Origin: Pseudoselenomonas ruminantium | Lineage (GTDB): Bacteria > Bacillota > Negativicutes > Selenomonadales > Selenomonadaceae | Direction: 5' to 3' | Assembly: GCA_902780915.1 (NCBI GenBank) | Contig: CACZHK010000036.1 | Span: 1-64,000, forward strand | Length of the DNA stretch: 64,000 nt | Part shown: positions 32,240 through 42,212 of the stretch, in pieces | How the letters are laid out: every line of letters starts with the position of its first letter | Position numbering within the stretch: the first letter of the stretch is position 1 | The notes under the pieces: model-generated | The model's database searches: none | What the model was told of the DNA's origin: nothing | Seen by the model: only the letters and a program-made list of their open reading frames with translations | Translations under genes and position numbers: made by a program

Positions 32240-33430
32240 ATGAATATCCATGAGTATCAGAGCAAGCAGATCCTGAAATCCTACGGCGTGAAGGTGCCGG
32301 AAGGATTCCCGGCTTTTTCTGTAGAAGAAGCGGTGGAGAATGCCAAGAAGCTGGGCACCCCCGTGTGCGTGGTGAAAGCCCAGATCCATGCTGGTGGCCG
32401 TGGCAAGGCTGGCGGTGTGAAGGTGGCCAAGTCCTTGGATGAGGTGAAGGCCTACGCCAGCGAAATTCTGGGCAAGGTGCTGGTGACCCACCAGACCGGC
32501 CCCGAAGGCAAGAAGGTTAACCGGCTCCTCATCGAGGCCGGTGCAGATATCAAGAAAGAATACTATCTTTCCTTCGTCATTGACCGCAACACAGCCCGGG
32601 TGGTGATGATGGCTTCCACCGAGGGCGGCATGGAAATCGAGAAGGTGGCCGCCGAGACCCCGGAGAAGATTTTCAAGGAAACCATTGACCCGGCTGTGGG
32701 CCTGCTGCCCTTCCAGACCAGCCGCATGGCTTACAAGCTGGGCCTGCCCAAAGAGGCTGTGCGCCCCGCCCAGAAACTCATGGGCTGCCTTTACAATGCC
32801 TTTGTAGGCAAGGATTGCTCCCTGGCTGAAATCAACCCCATGGTGCTTACCGGGGATAATGATGTGATGGCCCTTGATGCCAAGCTGAACTTCGATGACA
32901 GCGCCCTTTTCCGTCACCCGGATATTGCAGAGCTGCGGGACGAGACCGAGGAAGATCCCAAGGAATTGGAGGCGGCTGCTGCCGACCTGAATTATGTGAA
33001 CCTGGGCGGCGATGTGGCCTGCATGGTCAATGGCGCAGGTCTGGCCATGGCTACGGTGGACATCATCAAATACTTCGGCGGCGAGCCTGCCAACTTCCTT
33101 GATGTGGGCGGCGATTCCAATCCCGAGAAGATTGCCAAGGCCTTCAACATCATGCTGGAGGGCGGCCAGTCCAAGGGCATTTTCGTCAACATCTTCGGCG
33201 GCATCAACCGCTGCGACCAGGTGGCCAAGGGCATCCTGGAAGCAGCCAAGCTCATATCTACAGATGGCAAGAGCCTGCCGGTGCCGGTAGTGGTGCGCCT
33301 GGAGGGCACCAATGCTGAGGAGGGCAGGGAAATTCTCAAGAATACGCCCATCAAGAACGTCATCATGGCACCCACCATGGAGGGCGGCGCAGAAACCATC
33401 GTGAAGCTGGTCAAAGAAGCACAGGCGTAA
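32240..33430 (+). CDS. sucC: Succinyl-CoA ligase beta subunit
   Basis: A protein of 396 residues. The ATP-grasp N-terminal [17 protein letters not shown] is the family start, with [18 protein letters not shown] for nucleotide binding, AEINPMVLT for metal binding and a C-terminal flavodoxin-like domain with [10 protein letters not shown]. With SucD it links succinyl-CoA to succinate with ATP or GTP. In a propionate/succinate fermenter it can act in either direction. sucD follows 12 bases later. Confidence 0.95.
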   Translation: MNIHEYQSKQILKSYGVKVPEGFPAFSVEEAVENAKKLGTPVCVVKAQIHAGGRGKAGGVKVAKSLDEVKAYASEILGKVLVTHQTGPEGKKVNRLLIEAGADIKKEYYLSFVIDRNTARVVMMASTEGGMEIEKVAAETPEKIFKETIDPAVGLLPFQTSRMAYKLGLPKEAVRPAQKLMGCLYNAFVGKDCSLAEINPMVLTGDNDVMALDAKLNFDDSALFRHPDIAELRDETEEDPKELEAAAADLNYVNLGGDVACMVNGAGLAMATVDIIKYFGGEPANFLDVGGDSNPEKIAKAFNIMLEGGQSKGIFVNIFGGINRCDQVAKGILEAAKLISTDGKSLPVPVVVRLEGTNAEEGREILKNTPIKNVIMAPTMEGGAETIVKLVKEAQA

Positions 33431-33442
33431 GGGGGCCATATC

Positions 33443-34348
<906 letters not shown>

Positions 34349-34352
34349 GGGT

Positions 34353-34411
34353 ATCTGATAGTAAAAGAGAGCTGCGGCAAATGCTTTCGCATTTCGTCGC
34401 AGCTCCTTTTG
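34353..34411 (+). terminator. sucD terminator, left copy of 59-bp repeat
   Basis: GAGCTGCGGC/AAATGC-TTTC-GCATTT/GTCGCAGCTC stem followed by CTTTTG. The 59 bp is repeated at 41,501-41,559 with six mismatches, bracketing the kinase-helicase island. Confidence 0.8.
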
Positions 34412-34670
34412 GTAGGGCGTGTTGATTAAATGAACTTGGCCCGAATATGCGTAGATTGGCTGAGTAAATTAACCAATGCGTCCTAATTGCAACGCAGATA
34501 TTTTTGCTGTATAATCATTGGTAATGAATATCGAAATCTTCAGAGGAACGGAGAGGAGCTGCGAAATAAGAAACTTATGGAAGATTTTGCCATGTGCGGA
34601 AATGTACAGGTATGGGACTTTGAAGAGTTTTCTCTGAAATCTTGATTAAGAAAGAGAGGTAATTTCACTT
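34412..34670 (+). promoter_or_regulatory. Promoter region of kinase-helicase operon
   Basis: TTGCAA (34,497-34,502) and TATAAT (34,520-34,525) have 17-bp spacing. Transcription would begin near 34,532 and run through a 140-base leader; the ATG at 34,671 has GAGAGG upstream. A 22-codon frame at 34,577-34,645 has no ribosome binding site. Nothing else was seen. Confidence 0.65.
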
Positions 34671-36002
34671 ATGTCTGGAAATTTTGATTTTATGAAAAAT
34701 ATTCTCCCCAGTGCTTATGACAACTGGGTTGAGTCGGAAAAATTAGCTCATATTGACTATAAAAAAGCAGCACAGGCAATGCGCAATGCCATGGAGGTAG
34801 TAGCTACACAGTATATTTCTAAAAATAAACTTACGGACAAGTTTATGAAGGAAGTAAAATCTGATTACCATGATCTAAAAAAGGTTGAGTTGAAATATAA
34901 ACTTGATTTTCTTGAAAAAAATGGCTTGATCAATGATCCGGGGCTTGCCAGTAAATATATACTGCATAATGGCAGGAAGCGGGACGATTTCTTTGATTTC
35001 AGCAGAGATGTTGGTAATAACTCATCTCATCCAGGCGAGATAGTGACTTATTCAGAATTGTGCACATGCTTGACAGGATGGCACAAGGTTTTGCGTGAAA
35101 TGTATAAGCCTAAAAATGCAGGTGCATTTAAGGAAGGCAAAATGCCTATTGGCGAATATGAAATCTATCATTGTGAAATTCCCAAGGATAGAGACCGGTC
35201 TCATTGCATTTTAGAATATTATGCCATAAAACCAGGAAATATAGTGGATCAATATGCGCTGATCAGAGAATATGATAAAAAGGCCGTTGGAGCAACAGGC
35301 AAAAAGTTTCTGAAACGAAATGTAGATGCCATCGACATTGCTAAACAGGAAGCTGATACTTTTACAATCGGTATGCCGGATGTTGAAGAAATCACACCAT
35401 ATGAATCTAATAAGACAAATTCCTATTTGTTTGCTTATATTTTCAGGAGAAAGCCGCAAGCCTTGGAAGATGTTCTGAAAAAAGGTCTGACATTGCCTGA
35501 ACGTCTCAAACTCTGCCGTCAGATTGCAGAGTGCCTGTTGGGGCTGCATCAGTCCAGCATCCCTATTTATCATAGGTTGCTATCCTATGGCAGCATTTAT
35601 CTGTGTGATTACCATGACATGAAAAAGGGGTGGATTCCCTATCTGACGAAATTTGATTTTTCGAAATTGGAACTTGCCAATGATGATATGACCATCAGGG
35701 ATTTTGCTGATGATGCCAAGGACAGTATGCCAAGTGAAATGTCTAAGTACATTCATCCGCAGTGGAGTTCAGGTAATTGGGAGGCAGTGGATGAATATGC
35801 CCTCAGTATCTTGTGCGTGGATATTCTGAATGGGGGAATAGTCAAATCCCTGGATGAGCAGAAAGATGCAATGGAGGATATGGAGGATGAAGGTGTCTCA
35901 GGGGAGTTGATCAACTGCCTGAAGGCTATGCGCAGTGATGAAAGGCCAGGCTTGGAATATGTGCTGGAATTCTTAAATGAAGAGGAGAAAAAATGGAGCT
36001 GA
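34671..36002 (+). CDS. DUF4145-like domain plus pseudokinase
   Basis: A protein of 443 residues. Residues about 1-150 are helical, with RNAMEVVATQYI and a GNNSSHPGE end that resemble DUF4145/HEPN-type domains of defence genes. Residues about 200-440 follow a protein-kinase fold: a hinge (SYLFAYIFRRKPQ), then AECLLGLHQSSIPIYHRLLSYGSIYL in place of the HRD...N catalytic loop, and WEAVDEYALSILCVDIL matching the aF helix. Catalytic Asp, Asn and DFG are absent, so it should be a regulatory pseudokinase. It overlaps the active kinase gene by ten bases. Confidence 0.7.
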   Translation: MSGNFDFMKNILPSAYDNWVESEKLAHIDYKKAAQAMRNAMEVVATQYISKNKLTDKFMKEVKSDYHDLKKVELKYKLDFLEKNGLINDPGLASKYILHNGRKRDDFFDFSRDVGNNSSHPGEIVTYSELCTCLTGWHKVLREMYKPKNAGAFKEGKMPIGEYEIYHCEIPKDRDRSHCILEYYAIKPGNIVDQYALIREYDKKAVGATGKKFLKRNVDAIDIAKQEADTFTIGMPDVEEITPYESNKTNSYLFAYIFRRKPQALEDVLKKGLTLPERLKLCRQIAECLLGLHQSSIPIYHRLLSYGSIYLCDYHDMKKGWIPYLTKFDFSKLELANDDMTIRDFADDAKDSMPSEMSKYIHPQWSSGNWEAVDEYALSILCVDILNGGIVKSLDEQKDAMEDMEDEGVSGELINCLKAMRSDERPGLEYVLEFLNEEEKKWS

Positions 36003-36841
36003 GTTATCAGTTAGCAAAGCCAAGGTATGCGCTTATAGAGGAGAGCAAGATTGAAACGAATGATGGAGCTGTGTATTTGGCACAGGACCTGTGGTTGAAG
36101 CGCAAAGTTTGTGTGAAGCTGATCAATATTCCAGGGGATTCTCCTGCCGTCAGAAAGATCAATCTGCAGAAAGCAATAAAAGAAGTCATAATCCATTCGG
36201 AAATCAGCCTCAATAGCCAGCATGTGCCAGCAATCTTTGATGAAATACACACCAAGGATAAACTTTACATAGTGATGCAGTGGGTTGAGGGAGAGACGCT
36301 GACCAAGAAAATGCGAAATCTGAAGGCTCCTGAAATGCTTTATTTGATGGAAGAATTATGCGGGGTCTTGCAGTTGCTCGAAAAGAGGAATTTGAACCAT
36401 CGTGATATCAAGCCAGACAATATTAAAATTGTCACCACGGCAGCGGGGAAAATGGAATTGATCCTGCTAGATTTTGGCATCAGTCTCGGCCTGGTATCAC
36501 TAGGTGTAGGAACAAAGGGTTATCAAGCTCCGGAGCTTTTGTGGAAGGGGAATATGAAGCATGATAAGTTGGACATCTTTGCTGTAGGTGTAATGCTTTA
36601 TGAATTCTTTGCGAAGAAGCTGCCAGAGCCCGGTATAGACTATAAAACTCCTGCCGATAGGCAAAAGGCTTGGGCAGCTTTTACAGAGCCATGTATCTTG
36701 AACGATAAGATCCCGCCCGCAGTCAATCAGCTGATTGTGAGGTGCATGAGTTATCAGCCTGCCGACAGGCCAAAGGCCAAAGAGCTGGAGCAAATGTTGC
36801 GACATATTAGGAAAGGGCGTCCCTATAATTATGGCATATAG
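35993..36841 (+). CDS. Serine/threonine protein kinase
   Basis: A protein of 282 residues, just the Hanks-type catalytic domain with no membrane segment. VCVKLI carries the ATP-binding Lys, HRDIKPDNIKI (about 136-146) the catalytic Asp and Asn, DFGIS (about 160) the metal-binding Asp, and GTKGYQAPE the activation segment end; WAAF...DRPKA closes the fold. It looks active. It overlaps the pseudokinase upstream and the 52-codon gene downstream, so the three are translated in series. It likely phosphorylates a partner in the operon; this is an inference. Confidence 0.88.
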   Translation: MELSYQLAKPRYALIEESKIETNDGAVYLAQDLWLKRKVCVKLINIPGDSPAVRKINLQKAIKEVIIHSEISLNSQHVPAIFDEIHTKDKLYIVMQWVEGETLTKKMRNLKAPEMLYLMEELCGVLQLLEKRNLNHRDIKPDNIKIVTTAAGKMELILLDFGISLGLVSLGVGTKGYQAPELLWKGNMKHDKLDIFAVGVMLYEFFAKKLPEPGIDYKTPADRQKAWAAFTEPCILNDKIPPAVNQLIVRCMSYQPADRPKAKELEQMLRHIRKGRPYNYGI

Positions 36842-36989
36842 CATCGAAGAAATGGAACAAAAATTTGACCGGGAATTTGTCACAGAATATGCAGGACAAT
36901 CAGAAAAAGAACAGATGATTGTCGGGGAAACTGTAAAAGTAGAAATTCCAGATGCAGCAGACTTGGCTAAAATAAGGGAGCATGACTGA
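36831..36989 (+). CDS. 52-residue acidic operon protein
   Basis: A small frame that starts inside the kinase end (11-bp overlap) and stops as TGATG with the helicase start, so it is coupled on both sides. The product (MAYSIEEMEQKFDREF start) is acidic and helical with a short strand-like middle (VGETVKVEIPD). No family was recognised. Its position between kinase and helicase suggests an adaptor or kinase substrate. Confidence 0.6.
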   Translation: MAYSIEEMEQKFDREFVTEYAGQSEKEQMIVGETVKVEIPDAADLAKIREHD

Positions 36990-39900
36990 TGTTTCGCTTT
37001 GTTAAGCTAAAACAAAAATATAATGAATTACCAGGTGGACTGACTATTTTCTGCGGCCAGAATGTAAAATTCTGCGGATATGATATAGAAGAAGATACTG
37101 AAGAAAATATGATTAAAAGATTATCCGGGCAAAAGGAATTCCTTATTATGCGCAAACCGGATAAAATGAAGCCGGATTCATGGTTATATCATATATGCAG
37201 CCAGGATAGAGAATATAAGTGCAAGCGCTCGGAGACCCATCATCATGAATTGACGATTCTTTCATCCTTTCCTATCAATTTTAACGAGTATAACAGATGG
37301 ATGGGGCAGGCCATCGAGTTTTCGATTCCTGACAAATGCTCTATAATCATTCGTAATGGCGTTTTGGGTGGCATAGAATCTTATGCTGACGGAAAACAGA
37401 TTGGCTTGAATGAGGCCAACCACATGATTTACCTGCAAAAGGACAAATTGCAGGCAGGGTTGGACTTCATCGAGCAAAAATTCGCCGAGCAGGAGCAGTA
37501 TCAACAGGCGGAGAATGAGGAACGTTCAGGAGGCCTGCACGATCGTACTATAAGAAAGCTGGATATAATCCAGAATTATGCGGAAGTGTATTCGTCTGTC
37601 GAAGAAAATCATGTCAATGAGACTGCCCCTCTTTTTTATAACAAGATAAGTCCCGTATTTTCGGAGGAATATGAGCGTCTTGATCGCATAGCCTATAATT
37701 TCACTGTGGGGGAATTGCCTGAGAATGAATATCGACCGGGGACGCAGATTGTGCTCATGAGCACACAGGGAGAAGAATTGCGTGGAGAAATAACAGCTGC
37801 CTATGAATCCGTAGATTCTTCCAGTTTGGATATTTTGTTCAATAAGGTTATAGATAAAGAAATCATTCCTCCATTTGGTGAGATTCGCCTGTCTTTTTCG
37901 ACAGTCAACCGTGATGTTCAGGTGGCAGCCGTAGAGCAACTGAAAAAAAGCCAGTGCGCTGGGGCTGCCTATATCAACCAGGTTTTTCACACCAAGAAAT
38001 ATCCTCCTGCTGGTTTTGAGGATAAAGACTTATCAGCATTGCACAAATCTTTGCAGGCTCAGAAATATCCACCCAATGCCAGTCAGCAAAAGGCCATAGA
38101 GCAAGGGATTAAAACTAAAGATCTGTATCTGGTAATGGGGCCGCCAGGGACAGGCAAGACTACAGTTATCCTGGAATGGGTCAAATATTTTATTCGCGTA
38201 GAGCATAAGCGCGTATTGGTTTCTTCTCAGAATAATAAAGCTGTGGACAATGTTCTTGAACGTTTGGCCGACGAGCCTGATATCTCAATGCTCCGCATAG
38301 GCTCGGAGGCGAAGGTTCAGCCTAAAATCGTACCGTACTTATTCGAGAATAAGCTAAACAGCTATCGTGAGGAAATCCGTCAGCAGGTAGCCAGCAATGA
38401 GCCGATACTGAAGGAGTGGATTGCTCGCTGGCAGAAGATGTCTGATAAACTGGAAGAATTGTCGTTGTCGCGAGATAAATTAGACAGACAGTACGCCACC
38501 CTAGTCAATCATATTGAGGGGGAACTGCGTCCAGCCTATAAGAAAATAGAAGTTGCCAGACATGATTTGAAGTCAGTTCAGACAAGGCTGCAGGAACAGG
38601 CACATGCGTTCAATAAGGCGTATCAAAAACTTAAGTCTGCTCGAGAGGGTACGGGAGTTTTTACAAAAATCAAGCTGTTTTTCATGGAACGCACCATGCT
38701 CGGTGATTTGGATAAGACTCAGGCCACGTATGAAAATGGGCGTGCCATGGAGGAACAATGCCTTGTGGCATTAAATAAGGCTATCCGTGAATACCAGAGC
38801 ATAAAAGCCAAGCTTATAACTTCAGAGTATGCGGATATACTTGAGGCCAGGGATGGATATGAAGAACAGTACAAGATTGTCGAGGCATTGCAAAACAAGA
38901 TTTTGGCAGCGGGAGAGCCGAGTTGGGCGTTAAAAATCAGTGTGGCAGAATCCGTGCAGGACCAAGCCTGGTTTAGGCGGGCAGATATCGATAGATTGGC
39001 AGGTCTTGCCCAGGAGAAAAAAGCGAGAGCAGAGCAACTATTGCAGGCTTTTCTGACTTGGAAGACAAAAATCCTTGATAAACAAAATTATGCTCTTTTG
39101 CAGACGGTGCTGGAAGAGGTTCAGTTGGTTGGAGCTACCTGCATAGGTGTCAGTTCACAGAGAAAATTTGCCGATTTGAAATTTGATATAACAATCATTG
39201 ATGAGGCTGGTCAGATTTTGGCCCATAATGCACTGGTGCCTATGAGTGTCTCGCCAAAGCTGATTATGCTCGGCGATCATAAGCAGATTCCGCCAATGAC
39301 GGATGCAGATGTGGTGGCAGTTTGCGAAAGCAATAATATCCAAACGGACTTGTTGAAGAAAAGTCTGTTTGAGGATATGTATGAGAGAATGCCGGACGAG
39401 AACAAAATGATGCTGGATACACAGTACCGTATGCCTAAAGAAATTGCAGATATTATCTCTGACTGGTTTTATGAGGGGGCGTATAAATCTTTTGAAAAGA
39501 AAGCAGGCCTGAAGGGGGCACTGGAGTTCCTTTCCGATAAGCCCTTAGTGGTGATAGATACTTCGGGACAGGCTGGCCGCAGTGAGACTCGTGGAGTGCC
39601 AAGCGGATATTATAATAATCTGGAAGCAGAGTGCGTAATCAGGATTCTGTCCAGACTCAAGCATGATGATAGGCTGGAAGAGGATGAAATAGGGATCATA
39701 GCAGCCTATAAGGCGCAGGTTGCATATTTGCGGGAGAAACTCGTGGAGCAGGGCATACTGTCTGCCGAAGCGGCAGACAATATGATAGCCACCCTTGATA
39801 GTTTCCAGGGACATGAACGCAATATTATCATTTACAGTTTCGTGAGAAGTTCTCCGAGCAAGCTTCCCACAGATAATCGCATAGGTTTTCTGGCTGAATT

Positions 39901-40111
39901 GCGACGCCTGAATGTTGCAATGACCCGATGCAAAAAAACACTGGTAATGATTGGTGATATGGAATATCTTTCTAACTGCGCTAATGAACCTGATGCTGAA
40001 GATGATGGCAATACTCCCAGTGAGAAGCTGTTCGGAGATTTTATCAGAAAGATGCTGAATGATATCAAAAATGGTTCTGGTGATATTCTGAGCCTTGAAA
40101 ATTGGAAATGA
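36989..40111 (+). CDS. SF1 helicase (UPF1/Dna2-like)
   Basis: A protein of 1040 residues. The RecA-like core contains GPPGTGKTT (about 384-392), a Q-motif-like ASQQKAIEQG just before it, IIDEAGQ (about 737), GDHKQIPP (about 762), DTQYRMP (about 810), FQGHERNIIIYS and NVAMTRCKK (about 973). About 220 residues between motif Ia and motif II form a long coiled coil (EELSLSRDKLDRQY region). The first 370 residues form an unknown N-terminal region. This is the AAA_11/AAA_12 helicase type seen in several defence systems. Confidence 0.88.
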   Translation: MFRFVKLKQKYNELPGGLTIFCGQNVKFCGYDIEEDTEENMIKRLSGQKEFLIMRKPDKMKPDSWLYHICSQDREYKCKRSETHHHELTILSSFPINFNEYNRWMGQAIEFSIPDKCSIIIRNGVLGGIESYADGKQIGLNEANHMIYLQKDKLQAGLDFIEQKFAEQEQYQQAENEERSGGLHDRTIRKLDIIQNYAEVYSSVEENHVNETAPLFYNKISPVFSEEYERLDRIAYNFTVGELPENEYRPGTQIVLMSTQGEELRGEITAAYESVDSSSLDILFNKVIDKEIIPPFGEIRLSFSTVNRDVQVAAVEQLKKSQCAGAAYINQVFHTKKYPPAGFEDKDLSALHKSLQAQKYPPNASQQKAIEQGIKTKDLYLVMGPPGTGKTTVILEWVKYFIRVEHKRVLVSSQNNKAVDNVLERLADEPDISMLRIGSEAKVQPKIVPYLFENKLNSYREEIRQQVASNEPILKEWIARWQKMSDKLEELSLSRDKLDRQYATLVNHIEGELRPAYKKIEVARHDLKSVQTRLQEQAHAFNKAYQKLKSAREGTGVFTKIKLFFMERTMLGDLDKTQATYENGRAMEEQCLVALNKAIREYQSIKAKLITSEYADILEARDGYEEQYKIVEALQNKILAAGEPSWALKISVAESVQDQAWFRRADIDRLAGLAQEKKARAEQLLQAFLTWKTKILDKQNYALLQTVLEEVQLVGATCIGVSSQRKFADLKFDITIIDEAGQILAHNALVPMSVSPKLIMLGDHKQIPPMTDADVVAVCESNNIQTDLLKKSLFEDMYERMPDENKMMLDTQYRMPKEIADIISDWFYEGAYKSFEKKAGLKGALEFLSDKPLVVIDTSGQAGRSETRGVPSGYYNNLEAECVIRILSRLKHDDRLEEDEIGIIAAYKAQVAYLREKLVEQGILSAEAADNMIATLDSFQGHERNIIIYSFVRSSPSKLPTDNRIGFLAELRRLNVAMTRCKKTLVMIGDMEYLSNCANEPDAEDDGNTPSEKLFGDFIRKMLNDIKNGSGDILSLENWK

Positions 40112-40123
40112 GTTTTAAGGGGT

Positions 40124-41470
40124 ATGAGCATGGCTGAGTCTATGAAGGAAAAAAAATCCAGGTTGGACAGGATCCATAAAGTCCAGAATACGCTGCAGAA
40201 TATGCATCAGGAACTGAAACTGCATTATCCCAAGATACATAACGAAGATATTCTTTTTTTTGCATATATATATTATCCAGTTGCCTTAGTTGATGTGACC
40301 ATGGTTGAACGAACTTTTGAGGATATGAATGCAATAGAGGCTGCGGTACTGTCTTTTTTGAAACTTGGTTTGAATGCCAAGGAGATTGCACTCATGACAG
40401 GAATGCATGAAAATACAGTGGATTCAGTGCTTCTCTTCTTGCGCGGCAGCGGACAGATCGGCGATAGTGGCTTGACTGGTATTGGTGAGCTTAGCCTGGA
40501 GAAAGGACAGCGGGTTACCGATCATAAAGTGGTTCAGCAATTCCAGTTGGATCCTGTAGGCTTGCGTTTCCTGAGGATACATGATACGGTCAATACTAGC
40601 AAGTTGCAGCGCAAGCAATCTGTCCAAGAAGAGCAGGCACTGAAGATAGATTACTTTGATTTGGCTGAAAGGAGCAGGCTTGAAAATCAGCTGAAAGATC
40701 AGTATACGGAGATTGCATGGCACAATAAGGATGTGCTCAATGCTAATGTCGAGAGGATTGAAGAAATTGTATGCAAGGAAGTGCAATATGTACCTGCATG
40801 CATGGTTGGACTGTCAGGGTGTGATACACCTTTGGTCTTTGCCTATAGATATGATAAATCGAATTCGATCAAGAATAGCAAGGATCGCCTGGGATTCAAG
40901 CCTTTTGCTGCGCCTCCTGGCATTGTGGCGAGATATGAACTTCCTGTGGATACTCCCGATGTAATGGAAGGGAATTCTTTTATACAAGATGTCAAGCAGC
41001 TCTTTGATGAAGCAACTCAGCGAAAGCCAAATCCGAAGAACATATATGACCGTCCTTTTTATGAGCGTGCAATCATGGACGAACTTATTGGGAAGAGACA
41101 TTTGGATAAAGAACAATTCCTTCCTATAGAAAATAATTTTCGGGGTATGGGATTCTTCTTTGCACTGCATGAAGATACAGTATTGGAAGTTTCTCAGGGC
41201 CTGGTCTATATACTTAAAGAAATTGCAAATGAAGGAACTTGCCAGTTCGTTCATATCAGTCTTTGTGGAAGAGTGGTCAATCTTCTGCCGGATGAGGCGG
41301 TCAGAGCCAGAGCCGTTGCTATGCAGAAGCTCGTGAACAGTAAGCTGGAGGGAGATTGGGGAAAAGCTGCTAAATATATTAAATATCATGTGCAGGGTAT
41401 AGGCAGTGATATATGGAATGGCATGCTTCAGGCTTTGGAAGAATATACGGAAAAGGATGAGCCAATGTAA
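40124..41470 (+). CDS. Winged-helix protein of unknown function
   Basis: A protein of 448 residues ending the operon, 12 bp after the helicase; the second ATG at 40,130 is an alternative start. Residues about 70-130 read as a winged helix (LKLGLNAKEIALMTGMHENTVDSVL, then LTGIGELSLEKG). The remainder is mixed alpha/beta with no catalytic motif I recognise; WHNKDVLNANVERIEEI and PFYERAIMDELIGKRHL are notable. It could be the sensor or effector of the system. Followed by the right-hand terminator repeat. Confidence 0.6.
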   Translation: MSMAESMKEKKSRLDRIHKVQNTLQNMHQELKLHYPKIHNEDILFFAYIYYPVALVDVTMVERTFEDMNAIEAAVLSFLKLGLNAKEIALMTGMHENTVDSVLLFLRGSGQIGDSGLTGIGELSLEKGQRVTDHKVVQQFQLDPVGLRFLRIHDTVNTSKLQRKQSVQEEQALKIDYFDLAERSRLENQLKDQYTEIAWHNKDVLNANVERIEEIVCKEVQYVPACMVGLSGCDTPLVFAYRYDKSNSIKNSKDRLGFKPFAAPPGIVARYELPVDTPDVMEGNSFIQDVKQLFDEATQRKPNPKNIYDRPFYERAIMDELIGKRHLDKEQFLPIENNFRGMGFFFALHEDTVLEVSQGLVYILKEIANEGTCQFVHISLCGRVVNLLPDEAVRARAVAMQKLVNSKLEGDWGKAAKYIKYHVQGIGSDIWNGMLQALEEYTEKDEPM

Positions 41471-41500
41471 CGTGGATATTAATGATATCCTGCCAGGGAC

Positions 41501-41559
41501 ATCTGACAGCAAGAAGGAGCTGCGGCAAATGCCTTCGCATTTCGTCGCAGCTCCTTTTG
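41501..41559 (+). terminator. Island terminator, right copy of 59-bp repeat
   Basis: Same stem-loop as at 34,353-34,411 (53 of 59 bases identical), ending in CTTTTG. It terminates the kinase-helicase operon and marks the right boundary of the island. Confidence 0.8.
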
Positions 41560-41616
41560 TTGATGTCTGTATAGTTTAAGCACAAGTTGAAAGCCTTTCG
41601 GAAAATTAAGTGTTTG

Positions 41617-41787
41617 TCATGCCATGTTAAAATCCATAGTTGCCAGGTTCACGGTGGAAACGACATTTCCGTACGTTGCGGGCTTCAACCACTGGGAACC
41701 GTTTTTCTTGTTGAAATCCTTGACGAATTTGTTGAATTCATCCATAGAGGAGCATCTGCCCGTTGCGCTGCCTTTGAGGTGATCCAT
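41617..41787 (-). CDS. Possible 56-residue protein
   Basis: A minus-strand frame that starts MDHLKGSATGRCSSMDEF and continues NKFVKDFNKKNGSQWLKP, ending in NMA. Composition and codon use look protein-like, but the start lacks a clear ribosome binding site (AAGGA lies about 20 bases upstream). It may be a real small protein or a gene fragment left beside the island. The rest of 41,560-41,930 shows nothing I can name. Confidence 0.4.
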   Translation of the reverse strand: MDHLKGSATGRCSSMDEFNKFVKDFNKKNGSQWLKPATYGNVVSTVNLATMDFNMA

Positions 41788-41935
41788 ATTGTATTTGCAT
41801 TTATGTATTTCCTTTCTTGTCTGTACTTACGTTTGAGGTTGCTGTATATTACAAAGTTTTTGAAAAAAATATTTATTCCAAACAGTTAGTGATAAAGCGG
41901 CTCTTGGAGCTAGATTCTCTTAGACGCTGGCCAAA

Positions 41936-41967
41936 CAAAAACACCAGCCTTCCGAAGAAAGCTGGTG
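41936..41967 (-). terminator. Terminator of minus-strand tRNA-Arg
   Basis: CACCAGC/GCTGGTG stem; read on the minus strand it is followed by TTTTTG. Confidence 0.8.
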
Positions 41968-41980
41968 CTTAAATCTCAAA

Positions 41981-42058
41981 TGGTGACCCAGGAGGGACTC
42001 GAACCCCCGACCCTTTGATTCGTAGTCAAATACTCTAATCCAGCTGAGCTACTGAGTC
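41981..42058 (-). tRNA. tRNA-Arg(ACG), copy 2
   Basis: Identical in sequence to the tRNA at 26,342-26,419, on the opposite strand. Its 3' end faces the kinase-helicase island, the usual side for island insertion at tRNA genes. Confidence 0.95.
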
Positions 42059-42151
42059 ATGATGAGGTATGAAGTTGTTTGTTCGCTTAAGAACAAAATA
42101 ATTATAGCTTAAGAAATCTTAGGTGTCAATAAAAATATCAAAAAAATCCTC

Positions 42152-42188
42152 TTGACTTTTATATTTTTATATCGTAATATTGAGATAT
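42152..42188 (+). promoter_or_regulatory. Promoter and operator of the redox operon
   Basis: TTGACT (42,152) and TAATAT (42,175), 17-bp spacing. The imperfect palindrome ATATCGTAATATTGAGATAT (42,169-42,188) covers the -10, as expected for ArsR-family autorepression. Confidence 0.6.
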
Positions 42189-42212
42189 AGAAATTAGGAG
42201 GTGAGCAGCAAA

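Noticed and set aside
34577-34645. 22-codon frame in the leader of the kinase-helicase operon
   Set aside because: There is no ribosome binding site and no recognisable peptide; left as leader sequence.
41587-41889. Plus-strand frame of 100 codons after the island
   Set aside because: It has no ribosome binding site, and the opposite strand holds a more protein-like frame.
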